Source: Triparma columacea
Taxonomy: Eukaryota > Sar > Bolidophyceae > Parmales > Triparmaceae
Length of the DNA stretch: 36,426 bases
Reading direction: 5' to 3'
NCBI GenBank assembly: GCA_030267965.1
Contig: BRYA01000586.1
Span: 1 to 36,426 of the forward strand
Shown: in pieces, positions 7,943 through 18,409 of the stretch
How positions within the stretch are numbered: position 1 is the stretch's first letter
How the letters are laid out: each line of letters opens with the position of its first letter
Program-made: the position numbers and the translations under genes
The notes under the pieces: model-generated
Seen by the model: the letters and a program-made list of their open reading frames with translations, nothing else
Database searches by the model: none
What the model was told of the DNA's origin: nothing

Positions 7943-10900
7943 ATGGACTTTGAAACAGCCCATCATCTTTGTTCTTTCTTCGGTAGTGTCAGTGAGACGT
8001 ACCTTGGCGGTGATGATCTTGGAGAGGCGCTGATTGAGAAAATAGCCACAATTGATTCGAGTGAATTGGGCTATTCTATCCTAAAACTTGTTGATCTCCT
8101 CATCCCCAACCATGCGAGCAGTAACGATGATGTTGACTGTGTTGAGCGCAAAGTTCGTCCATTCTTTCAGTTTTATGAGCGGGTAGGATGTCTGTTTGAC
8201 CATGGTAAGTCAAACTGTCGATGGGGATGGGACAGTTTAGATGATGACCCCTAACCCTTGACACCATCGCATTTCCATCTATCCCTGATGATTCCCCCGT
8301 CCACCCTCTCGCCCACTCGCGCTATCTCAGGAGAGGCAAATTTCGGTGCTGACTCCCGTCTTGCTGGCATCATGGTTGATGAGGAGACAGGTGAGAATTG
8401 GGCGAGCCGCAAAGGCATCGCAAGTCCCTGTCCCGCTGCTAACTCACCCCCTTTCGCGACTCGCCATCCCAGTCTACAACTGTCTGTGCAACTTGCTCGT
8501 GGACGCTGTCTCCGAGTCCAACCCCCGCCGCAAGGACTTCATTGGCCTCATAATGAAGATGGACAAGTCCGCCCAGAAGTCCCTAATGAAGATCATCAAG
8601 GACGGCAAGCACGACTCCGTCCGGGTCGACCTCGTCTGGGAGGTCGGGGGCGTTGTTACGCCCCGCAAGCACGGAGGTTCAAGGTCGTCGCGATCGAGCC
8701 CATACACGCCCCACGGGAGGGACACCCCGAGGAGGCTAGAGGCGATCATTAAGGAACTGAAGAGGGAGAAGGCCGAGGTCGAGGGGAAGCTTAAGGACCA
8801 GGCCAACCATAACCAACAGCTTTCTCAGGAACTCGCTGAGGCCTCCGAGATGGGATCAAAGGCCGCCTTGTCTCTGGAAATAGCCACGCTCGAAAAGTAC
8901 GAGAATCTCGACAAGGAGCAGAAGACCAAGATCGCTGCCCTGACTGAGGAGACTTCATTGCTCCGCTCCAAAGTCAAGACCTTCGACCAGCTCAAACAGC
9001 AGGTCCTTGCACTCACAGATGAGCTCGACATCCTCAAACACTCCTCGGCCAAGCTCCCGTCCCTCGAGAAGTCCCTTGAGTCCTACAAGGAAAAGCTTGA
9101 GAACTTCGACGCCGTAAAGCTCCAACTCCAGGACGAGCAGAAGGCCCACGCCTCGGCCATTGACAAGCTCATCAAGCTCGAGAACGAAAACTCCGCCATC
9201 CCCAACCTAAAAAAGCAGCTCGAGACCTACAAGAAGAAGTCCTCCGATCTTTCCGTGGCGAACGAAACCCTCACCCACGAGCTCAACACGCTCAAGAAGC
9301 TCTCCTCCGCGGTGCAGAAGCAAAACGCCCAGCTGTCCACGACCACCAGCATGCAGCTGAAAGAGGCGCAGGAGCTGCAGAAGCTCCTCGTGGAGTCCTA
9401 CGGGGGAGATGACGACTTTGCAATGGCGGTAGGGGAAGGAGTGAGCGAACTCAACCCCAAGATTGCCGAGGAGGTGAGAGTGGACGCCCAGATTAAACTT
9501 GCTGCCGTCCCCAGGCTGACCCCCTCCGACCGTCACTGCCCTCCTCCCCGCTCGCCCCTCTCTGTGCGCTGCCCGCCAGCTCTCTCGCCTGAAGAACGAT
9601 AATGACCGCCTCATCAAACTCGTCAACGACCAGTCTGCCGACAACCTTCAAAACCTCCAAAACGCCCTCGAGGACGCCAGCCTTAAGTGCGAATCGTTCA
9701 AGACCAAATTCCTCAGCACCAACGAAGACCTCAAGGCCACTAAGTCGCAGCTTGAGGCCGCAAGGGTGCAAATAACTTACTTGGAGGGGCAGCTCAAGTC
9801 AACCCAGCTTGCCCTGGACGCCGCCCGAGCCGAGCATGAGGAGACCAAGGTGACCCTCAACGGTACCATTGAAAAAATCAAGAAAAAATCGGAAGACCAC
9901 ATTTTCCTCCTCAAAACTGGCCTCACGAAGCTCAACGACGAGACTCTCGCGGAGCTTGACCTCACAGTCACCGAGAAGAACAAACTCGCGGCCTCGGTTC
10001 AGGAACAGACTGCCTTCATCGAGAAGCAGGTGAGAAATGAACGAAGTCGTCGCGAGGCCCCTCGCATGATGGCTCCAGCCTAATCACTCACGCGCCACCC
10101 TTTTCCGTCAAATCGCTCTTCTTCTTCGTCGCAGAATTCGGAGTTCCAGTCTTACAAGGACAGCCACTCCCTGTCGAACGAGGTTGCCCAGAAGAAGCAG
10201 AAGGAGTACAAATACAAGCTGACCGTGAGTCAGAATAAGCAATCGTCACTCGAGTCGGAGGTCGACGAGATGCAAGCTAAATTAAGACAGATGCAGAGGG
10301 AGCGAGGTGAGATTGATCTCAAATCGAGGGTACTCTATCTCGTCCACTCACTCAATTCGCTTCACTCGCCACAACAGGCAACTTGCAGGAAGATCTAGAC
10401 CGGTTAAGGACCCAGGGGACGTCGTATATGAACGCAGAGGGAGACATGGAGGCACAGTACGATGCACTCCAAAGGGAATACAACATCTTAATCGACGAAA
10501 ACAAGGCGCTCAAGGAGGGCGGAATGGTAGCAGATGGGGAGTGGACCGGGGGTGCGACGAGCACCAGCCTTAACGTTATGAGGAAGGAGTATGACGAGAA
10601 GATCATGAACCTCAACGAGGAGAGAAGGGAGGTGAGTTACGATGGATCCCCGTCGATGGTAGTGTCGTCATTTTCCGGCACCATACGCGACGCGCAGCGA
10701 CCACTCTAACGAAACCCCCTCGGCAATTGTGTTCGCTCGTCGCAGCTCGTGATGAAGATATCAGCTCACGCCAGTGACCTCCAGAAGAGCGAGACAAGGA
10801 GCTGGCAGCTAAGTCAGCAGGTCTCAGACCTCCAAGACACAATAACTTCACTGAACCTGCAGCTGGCCAGGAAAGAGGAGGAGGTAAGAGTGGACAAGAA

Positions 10901-11167
10901 TGATGATGAAAGATGCAAAAATGCTCATACAACCCTTATCTTCGCTCTTCGTCACAGGAGTTTCAGGACAATGCTTCTGACGAGTGCCTTGACGACCCTG
11001 CCAACAGCAGAAGTGCATTGGGTGATATTACGAACGTCGATGGGGAGGAGAGGGGCTTAGAAGATGGAGGGAAGCATAGACAGCAGCCCGCCAGTCTCCT
11101 CGGCGCCATGGGCGTCGCGGGTGACGCCGACGGAGAAGCTAAGGAAGGGGAATGTAAGCAGAGCTAA
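7943..11167 (+). CDS. Long coiled-coil protein, possibly Hook-like
   Basis: Eight exons join in phase to about 848 residues: 7943-8204, 8331-8390, 8473-9473, 9580-10029, 10135-10306, 10378-10631, 10746-10883 and 10958-11167. The first 150 residues are a folded alpha-helical region (LVDLLIP, VRPFFQFYERVG, YNCLCNLLVDAV, then RRKDFIGLIMKMD). This arrangement recalls the Hook/CH-like N-domain of dynein adaptors, where a helix with a repeated IM/KMD-type segment precedes the coil. From about residue 200 nearly everything is Lys/Glu/Leu/Gln-rich heptad-like sequence, broken by short linkers and ending in an acidic, Gly-rich tail. A role as a cytoskeletal or vesicle tether is plausible. The Hook assignment is my inference from layout, not from a clear signature. 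Its 3' end lies 59 bp from that of the HECT gene. Confidence 0.75.
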
Positions 11168-11226
11168 AGAGCAGGTTTTTCTCTCAAAATGTTCTACTGT
11201 TATGGTGCAATTTTGCATGTGTATTG

Positions 11227-14200
11227 TTACGTGTTGAGGATACCGACGACCCCGTAAGTCACAGCGACGAGAAGCTTATCGCGCATGGCGCTCTCGGTGG
11301 GGTAAGGTGGCAGCTCAAGGCTGTTGAAGCACGTGTGGGCTTGCGGGAGGGCATCGATGGAGCCCCTCTTGGAAATGTGGAAGTTCGTCGTCCACGGCTG
11401 GCCTACAGCAGGAAGTCTAGACCTGCCCCAAACGAACCTCACCAAATTACCCTTCTCGGTATCGGTCATTGACTCGATTACCCTCCAGAAGCACTGGATG
11501 ATCTCATCGTCGCAGCTGTAGCCGCTATAGTGTGTGTGCTTCTTCCAGTCCTCAATGTCGAAGGTAGGAACTCCGCAGACGAGGGTTTCTGCTTCTTCCC
11601 AAGTAAAGAGCATGAGGGACCGGACCGGCACCACGAGATGTAAGCCTCGGGTCATGGCGGCAAGGGAGTTTTTGAGCTCGCCAGCCCTAGCCTCGACGAC
11701 TGCGGTTGTGTACACATGGCGCTCTTCAAACTTGACGCGTTCGTGCATCTCCCTCCCCCCGACTTCAAGTTCCCCCCCATCTGCCCCCGTGACACCCCAC
11801 TTAAGAGGCTCCTCGGACTCCGTCCCATACTTCCACTCGAAGGTGTCCTCGTCAGCATCTTCAATCTCCTTGAGCCACTTGGAAAGGAGAGAATCCACAG
11901 AGGAGAGATCATTGAGGTCAAGGGGAAGTCGCACGAGCATCTTCCAGATGTAGCTGCTGAAGAGAAAGGGGAGCGCGAGTTTCGTCCTCAGACTGACCCC
12001 CATCATCTTCCCAATGAACTCCATCATGTCGAGAGCGGTCTTATCCTTGGAGTATTTGGGGTTGGGCAGGAAGAGGTGCCTGTTGAGGTTGATGTCGTGC
12101 TTGGCGTTGGGACACGGTATAAATAGATCGATCTCTCCGTTGAAGAGGTCCTCGACTATCCTTTGCATGCCCTCCCTGAAGACTCCACCGGCGTCTGAAC
12201 CAGATTCTCCCCTGAAAGAAACTTGAAAGACTCTGTCGCCGTCCCAGACGGATCTAAGGATGTGGGAAGGCCTGGGGGAGAGTGATTCGTAAGCCTGGAC
12301 GAAGATACACTTGCTCTCCTCAAGCGACTGCTTCTTTCCTTCCGTTTTCGAGGCCAAGAAATTGTCGAGTATCACTGTGATACCGTTTCCTCCCTCTCCC
12401 TTGGTGTCTTCCAGGCCCTCCCTCAATTTCTCTTCCTTCCACTTCCGCCCGATGAGCTTCCCCTTCACCCTGAGAAGCCCACTGAGGCTGAGTGGGTCCC
12501 TGTCGGTAAGGTCGAGGAAGGGTAGGATCAGGGAGAGAGATCTATTGAAGGAGAGGAGGATTGATAGCCGGTAGCGGAACAGAAGACTTTGGGAGGGTGT
12601 TAGGAATGATAGGGATCCAACGGTGACGTCCTTGAGGGAGATATGGTAATCCCAGGTGGACTTCTGTTTGAAGTCCAAGTCCCCCTTGTCTTGCGAGCTG
12701 TTGACGACTTGAATTATCCTTTCGTCTTGCTCTTCGCCCCACTCCTGCTGCTCTCCTTTCTTTTTCTTTGTGTCGTCTTCGTGATTTTCTTCGTAAGAGC
12801 TGTCCGTCAATGGCCACTTGTTGACGTCGTCTCCATGCTTCCTCTTGAGCTCGGAGATTTTGGATATTTTGGACGCCGGCGATGTGTTCAGTGCAGTGAG
12901 GGCGAAGGAGAAGGACGGGGAGTGGGGCGTCGTATCCGTGGATGATTTTCCCGCCTCGTAGCGCCAGCTGACGGTCGTGCCAGTGAACTTGATGCTGTGG
13001 CTCAAATCGGTCTTGCCCGTAACTTTCACAATGACTTGCTCGTGCTTGTTGTTTCCCGAGGTTGATTTATCGTCCCCGTTTTTTCGGGGGGGCGTGAGCT
13101 TCTTCCTCATCCCCTTAACAATGACCACTCCGTTGGGCCCGAGATCCATTTTCGGGTAGAATACCACCTTGACCCCGATCGCGTTCTTCACCGTGACCTC
13201 TCCTGAAGTTCTCGTGTCCCCCTTCGTTCGCACGAGCAGGCTGGAGAAAGCAACGGCCTCGAGGTATGCCAACGCCATCCACCTCTGGCTCGTAACGTCC
13301 CAGGTGGTGGTGGAAGGGTTCGGGGTGACGGCGTCTTGAACATCGGTGAGAATCTCGCCGATTTTGGGTTCCTCGATCACCCACCTTTCGTCAATGTTGG
13401 GCTGTCCCTTTACCTTCTCCTTCTCCCTGTATCCCGCCGCCACGAGAATGTCCACGATGCTGGTGAGTTTCTTGTTCAAGAACGCCCCCCTCCCCACTTC
13501 CCTTATTGCCTGTATTTCCTCCAATATCTTATTCCTCGTCTCGTCCCCAATTCTAAAGTCCGCTCCCTTCCTGATTCTATCCTTAAGCAGTCTCGCCTCC
13601 TCGACCCCCTCCATGCCGCTGACAAGCCTCTCTAGGATCTTCCTCTCGACCTCCTTGCTCTGCAGTCCTTCCGTGGCCCTGATCAGCACCTCTCCCCACC
13701 CCTTGTTCCCCCCCACGTTCTTGACCGCCCCCGTCTCCGTCTTCCAGCCCTCCCCGTTGCTCGCGCCCTTCCTCTTGTACCCGGTGGCCTTCTCCCCGTA
13801 CGCGACGTACTTGACGCCTCCGCCGTCGTACCAGACAAGTTGGCCTTCCCCCATCCTCCCTCTCGCTATCTCCTCTGCTTCCTCGACGTCCTCGATCCGT
13901 GGGCACCTGACCTTCTCGACGTCGGGTTCCTTGTACCCTCCCTCCACTACGATTCCGGTGCTCACGTGGTTAGCCGGAGGTTCAGGCTCCCACATCACGA
14001 TCTCAGGGTCTCCCCAGACCTTCCTGAACCCGATCGGTTTCGCCTCGTCCTTCCCGACCTTCGTAAACTCTTTATAAGTCTCCCTGACCCTCCTGCCCCT
14101 TTCCTTCTCCTTTTCCTTTCTCCCCCCGCCTCTCTCGTCCGTCCCTCTTACTCTCCCCCCCTCCCCCTCCTCCATGAGCCTAAAGATGCCCCCTTCACCC

Positions 14201-15707
14201 CCCACCCCCCCAACCCTACGGCCCTTCTCGTCCATAAACTCAGGGACGATCCTAGCCCCAAGAACCCCCACATCCCAAGCCTGAAACTTGCCCCCGCCAA
14301 CCTCAATGTTCCCGACCTTAACACCGTCGATTCCCTTCCCCCTGTACGAGAGCTGTGCGTTAGCGTACAAGACATCGTCTCCCTTCCCCCCATTTTCACC
14401 CGCATCTCACCTCTTAACGATACTAGCCTTGAATCCCCCCTTCCTCCCTTCATCCACGTACTCGCATACCGGCACGTACATTCCCCCCTCCCTGCACACG
14501 TCCCCGTTAGCGAATTTCGGTCCCAGGTTGATCTCCACCGCCGCAGTCTTGTTGACAGTGACCCCGACCTTCACCCCTTCCGTGTCGACCCCGGTGGTCC
14601 ACATCCAGAAGTCCTTCTCCCCGACGTTGCCGTTCCCTGCCCCCACCTTACCCCTGCCGATGGCGACCCCGATAACGTCGTCCTTCTTCCACCTCTCCCC
14701 GAACCTTGTGCCTGTCCTGTGCCACTTGTAGACGCGGCTACCGTCGTATCCCCAGCTGTCTCCGTCGTCACCTACACCACGACCGGAACCGGGGGAGGGG
14801 GAGAAGTTACCGTTCACCCAACCTATCTGGGCGAGGCCGGGTTGAACGATCTTCACCTCGTAGTACAGGTACTTACCCTTGGGCACGTTCATGGAAACGT
14901 CAGTGACAAAGGTGGGGAAGGAGGAGGTGGTGGAAACGGTGTAGGTGTTGGGGGTGGAGGGACCATGGGAGGTGAGAGTGTAGGGGGCGGAGGTGGTGCA
15001 GCATATTAAGCAGGGGGGGGGGGGGGGAGGGGGGGGGCGGTAGGTGTAGGAGAGGGCGGAGAGACTTGACTGAGGGTGGGGGCGGGCATGGTGGGAGGGA
15101 GGTGAGGAGAGAGAAGAGAAGCGAGGCAAAGAGGCGAGGCAAATAGGCGAGGCAAATAGGCTGACTTTCGAGGCAGATAGGCTGAGTTTCGAGGCAAGTA
15201 CGCTGAGATTTCCTAGTCGCCCATTCTCACCTTCTTTGTGTCGTCGCGATTGCCTTTGTCATTGTCATTGTCATTGTCTTTGTCTTTGTCTTTGTCCTTG
15301 TGATTGTCATTGTCATCGTGGTTGTCATTATCATCGTCATTATCGTCGTTTACGCTATCGTTGTCATACACATAGTCCTCTAATGTGACACTAACCCCCG
15401 TGTCCTGGTCCTTGCATCCCTTCTCATCCTTGATCTCCATACCCTCACTTGGTACAAGCATGGTGAAGTTAAGCGGAAGGTCAGGACAGGGGTTACTGAA
15501 GTTGTAACCTGTAGACGATGTGAAAACGGAAGGATTTATGGCTCTAACACCGGAAGGGAGGTTGGGTTGGAAAGAGGAATCAGAGGGAGAGATTATGAAA
15601 GGAGGGAGGGAGGTTGACTCCGAGGGAGGTGTGAAGGAGCTCATTATTTCGTCAATTACAGTTTCCATCAGTGAAACATTTGGAGTTTCCTTCGATGATT
15701 GTTTCAT
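11227..15707 (-). CDS. SPRY-HECT E3 ubiquitin-protein ligase
   Basis: Three exons (15231-15707, 14411-15069, 11227-14341) join in phase to about 1416 residues. Exon 1 encodes a Ser/Pro-rich start and then a strongly acidic Asp/Asn/Lys/His repeat. Exon 2 begins with a Pro run and continues with a SPRY-type fold (KGKYLYYEVKIVQPGLAQIGW, GDSWGYDGSR, DVIGVAIGRG), a protein-interaction domain. The C-terminal third is a HECT domain: FRGESGSDAGGVFREG near its start, then FIGKMMGVSLRTKLALP, and LPQAHTCFNSLELP, whose Cys is the expected thioester-forming catalytic residue, near the C-terminus. It would accept ubiquitin from an E2 on that Cys and pass it to substrates chosen by the SPRY and middle regions. 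The 69-bp intron 14342-14410 is short, but its splicing is needed to keep frame. Confidence 0.88.
15121..15210 (-). repeat. Minisatellite within the first intron of the HECT gene
   Basis: Units beginning (G)CGAGGCAAA/GATAG start at 15121, 15134, 15147, 15169 and 15190, with inserted GCTGACTTT or GCTGAGTTT spacers. They fill much of intron 15070-15230. No coding potential is implied. Confidence 0.75.
15249..15352 (-). repeat. In-frame hexanucleotide microsatellite coding for an Asp/Asn/Lys tract
   Basis: On the plus strand the sequence is an array of TTGTCA, TTGTCT and TCGTCA-like hexamers. On the coding strand these read as alternating Asp-Asn and Asp-Lys dipeptides with some His in exon 1 of the HECT ligase. 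The tract is probably disordered and prone to length change. Confidence 0.85.
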
Positions 15708-15904
15708 ATCGCAAATTTAATGCGGTGTGCTTTGAATTTGTCTCTAAATTTGGCCTCTAAAGTTGATTCTTATTTGGGTATGAATTTGACTGCCTTTTCC
15801 TTTGATCTGGCTTGTATCTCAAGAATAAAATAGGGGAAGTCCCTAAAGAACTTCTTTCGCAATCCGTTTCCAGTATAAAAAGTGCATTAGCTAAGCTTTA
15901 ACGC

Positions 15905-17374
15905 TCATCGTTCCTCCTCCTCTCCAACCCCACCTGCCGTCTGCGTCGCAAATATGTCCCCCAAGGAGCTTCGTCGCCTCTGTTCTATTATCCTTTTCAC
16001 GTTATTCGTCCGGAGCCTTACGAGGATCTCGGGGTCGGTCACGAAATCATCAGGTATGATGGATCGCCGCTGATCGTTGAACCACTCTGGAGGTTCTTCC
16101 AACCACAATGGCAGCATCTCGTTGATCCACGCCTTAACCTCTGCGCCAATCTTGTACTCCCACTTGTGTCTATTATTCATGAAAATCCTAAATCTCTCTT
16201 CGTCTTCCTCGTTCTTGGTGAATATCTCTTGAACGCTTTCATTGCCTGTCTTCGTGCTGATGAAGGTATGCAGGTACTCTCTTTTCACCGACACTAGTAG
16301 AGTCGTGTAAGACACCACCATCCCAGCACATGCAAACATCATGATTGTGACCACGGTGCTCTCCTCCAATCCGCTCTCTTCTCCTCCGACAATCTGATTA
16401 TCCTCGCCCAACTCAACGTCCTCGATGAGCGTTGAGTTGGGCGAGGATATGACATCGTCGACTACCTTCTCATACCCCACCGCTGCAACAACACCCATGA
16501 CTACAGTCAAACCTAAACTGAAAGTAAAATATGCACCGCCAACCTCGTTAGGATGTCGAAATTGGACAACAGCGGTCCAGTCGACAATGACCTTGACTAC
16601 CCAACGAATCATGAACGAAGCGAACACTCCGAAGCCACCGTATATGGGCATCCAATACCAAAGATCTCGCCTCAGCCCTTTGATCACGTAGTAAATGAGA
16701 AGCTCTCCTCCCAGCAGCGTTGCCACCTCTGAAATCCCGCCCTTAATGTAGAAAAGAACACACGCAAAGCTTCGTGTAAGCAAGTTGAAAGCCGAAAGGA
16801 AGTACAGTGAAGCGAACACCTTCACCTTACCCTTCACATTGCTCGGAATATATCCGTAAAATGATCGCCTCTTCTTCCGATTCTCCTTACTCAAATCCCA
16901 ATCCCATGACGTGACTGCCGACGTGAAAGCAGCCGTCAAGATGCAGAACGCAAATGAGAAAAGCGCGCTCCTGGTAGGCTTCGACTCTGACATCAATAGC
17001 GCAGACAGTTGGATCAGCGTCCCAGGGATAGCCTCTGCCACCAATTCAATACTCTTATTAAACGTCAACTCAGCCTGTGCACTCATCAGCTGTCCCTCCT
17101 CGTGTGCTGCCCCACTTGCAACGCGCCATGCGTCAACTCCTGGCTTCACAAGAGACCAGACAAAGAACTGCTCCTGTAACTGTCTCTTCCACGGCTTCGC
17201 TCTATTCTGGGCGAATGAAATAAGAGCTTGTAAAATGAGATTGAACAAGAGACTCCCAAGGGACGCCCATGCAAACACCCACAAGCTCCTTGTCTGAAAG
17301 TACTGCACGATCATCATAATGTCCGTAACCATATCTCCAAAACTCAACAACGCCGCGAAGAAAAGCTTAGCCTT
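15905..17374 (-). CDS. Multi-pass membrane protein, N-terminus lost in an assembly gap
   Basis: The minus-strand frame is open from the edge of the N run to TGA/TAA-free coding ending at 15905, giving about 490 residues. At least seven to eight hydrophobic segments are visible, including LFFAALLSFGDMVTDIMMIV, SLLFNLILQALISF, SALFSFAFCILTAAF, VFASLYFLSAFNLL, FASFMIRWVVKVIV, FSLGLTVVMGVVAAVGY and TIMMFACAGMVVSYTTLL. A soluble charged tail of about 130 residues follows (KWEYKIGAEVKAWINEMLPLW, then Arg-rich RRRSSLGDIF). The first visible segment with FGDMVTDI loosely recalls XK-related or scramblase-like proteins, but I cannot confirm that. No intron is needed in the visible part. The start codon and any upstream exons lie in or beyond the gap. 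Confidence 0.75.
   Translation of the reverse strand, partial: KAKLFFAALLSFGDMVTDIMMIVQYFQTRSLWVFAWASLGSLLFNLILQALISFAQNRAKPWKRQLQEQFFVWSLVKPGVDAWRVASGAAHEEGQLMSAQAELTFNKSIELVAEAIPGTLIQLSALLMSESKPTRSALFSFAFCILTAAFTSAVTSWDWDLSKENRKKRRSFYGYIPSNVKGKVKVFASLYFLSAFNLLTRSFACVLFYIKGGISEVATLLGGELLIYYVIKGLRRDLWYWMPIYGGFGVFASFMIRWVVKVIVDWTAVVQFRHPNEVGGAYFTFSLGLTVVMGVVAAVGYEKVVDDVISSPNSTLIEDVELGEDNQIVGGEESGLEESTVVTIMMFACAGMVVSYTTLLVSVKREYLHTFISTKTGNESVQEIFTKNEEDEERFRIFMNNRHKWEYKIGAEVKAWINEMLPLWLEEPPEWFNDQRRSIIPDDFVTDPEILVRLRTNNVKRIIEQRRRSSLGDIFATQTAGGVGEEEER
16399..16449. repeat. Perfect 20-bp inverted repeat with 11-base loop inside a coding region
   Basis: The arms 16399-16418 and 16430-16449 are exact reverse complements around the loop TCCTCGATGAG. 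The region codes for an acidic linker between two membrane segments (SPNSTLIEDVELGEDN). The arm sequence begins TATCCTCGCCCAACTC. Confidence 0.95.
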
Positions 17375-18125
17375 NNNNNNNNNNNNNNNNNNNNNNNNNN
17401 NNNNNNNNNNNNNNNNNNNNNNNNNNNNNNNNNNNNNNNNNNNNNNNNNNNNNNNNNNNNNNNNNNNNNNNNNNNNNNNNNNNNNNNNNNNNNNNNNNNN
17501 NNNNNNNNNNNNNNNNNNNNNNNNNNNNNNNNNNNNNNNNNNNNNNNNNNNNNNNNNNNNNNNNNNNNNNNNNNNNNNNNNNNNNNNNNNNNNNNNNNNN
17601 NNNNNNNNNNNNNNNNNNNNNNNNNNNNNNNNNNNNNNNNNNNNNNNNNNNNNNNNNNNNNNNNNNNNNNNNNNNNNNNNNNNNNNNNNNNNNNNNNNNN
17701 NNNNNNNNNNNNNNNNNNNNNNNNNNNNNNNNNNNNNNNNNNNNNNNNNNNNNNNNNNNNNNNNNNNNNNNNNNNNNNNNNNNNNNNNNNNNNNNNNNNN
17801 NNNNNNNNNNNNNNNNNNNNNNNNNNNNNNNNNNNNNNNNNNNNNNNNNNNNNNNNNNNNNNNNNNNNNNNNNNNNNNNNNNNNNNNNNNNNNNNNNNNN
17901 NNNNNNNNNNNNNNNNNNNNNNNNNNNNNNNNNNNNNNNNNNNNNNNNNNNNNNNNNNNNNNNNNNNNNNNNNNNNNNNNNNNNNNNNNNNNNNNNNNNN
18001 NNNNNNNNNNNNNNNNNNNNNNNNNNNNNNNNNNNNNNNNNNNNNNNNNNNNNNNNNNNNNNNNNNNNNNNNNNNNNNNNNNNNNNNNNNNNNNNNNNNN
18101 NNNNNNNNNNNNNNNNNNNNNNNNN
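17375..18125. other. Assembly gap (751 N)
   Basis: This is a run of undetermined bases. It interrupts the membrane-protein gene on its 5' side. The sequence right after it (poly-T, tandem repeat, palindromes) suggests that a repeat caused the gap. Confidence 0.99.
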
Positions 18126-18135
18126 TTTTTTATGC

Positions 18136-18252
18136 TATAAAGGGGCATTTATTACACTATATAGGGTCATTTATTACACGTTAACTATTTAGAGAGTACG
18201 ATCCTAAATAGTTAAGAGCGATTTTGGCCAAAATCTACCTACCTACCTACCA
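18136..18252. repeat. Palindrome and tandem-repeat cluster beside the gap
   Basis: Two 22-bp tandem units (18136-18157 and 18158-18179) share TATAxAGGGxCATTTATTACAC. A 12-bp perfect inverted repeat follows, with arms 18181-18192 and 18204-18215 (TTAACTATTTAG). Next come the exact palindrome GATTTTGGCCAAAATC at 18220-18235 and a CTAC tetranucleotide run to 18252. From 18253 to the ATG at 18410 I see only AT-rich 5' flank with an ACATACACC-type microsatellite near 18352-18400. Confidence 0.85.
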
Positions 18253-18409
18253 ACATAGTGTCCAAATCCAAGGTTGGTGGTGCCCCTTGATGTAGAGTTA
18301 TTGTCTGAGAGAAAAAGGAGGAGGAACAAATCCATACTCAAGATACAGTAAATACACCACATACACCATATACACCACATACACCATAACATACATCATA
18401 CATACGTAC

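Noticed and set aside
13840..15009. A 389-codon plus-strand open frame
   Set aside because: It is antisense to the SPRY-HECT gene. It is Pro/Ser/Leu-rich with no domain, while the minus strand has clear SPRY and HECT sequence.
17319..18140. Apparent open frame on the plus strand
   Set aside because: It consists almost entirely of undetermined bases in the assembly gap.
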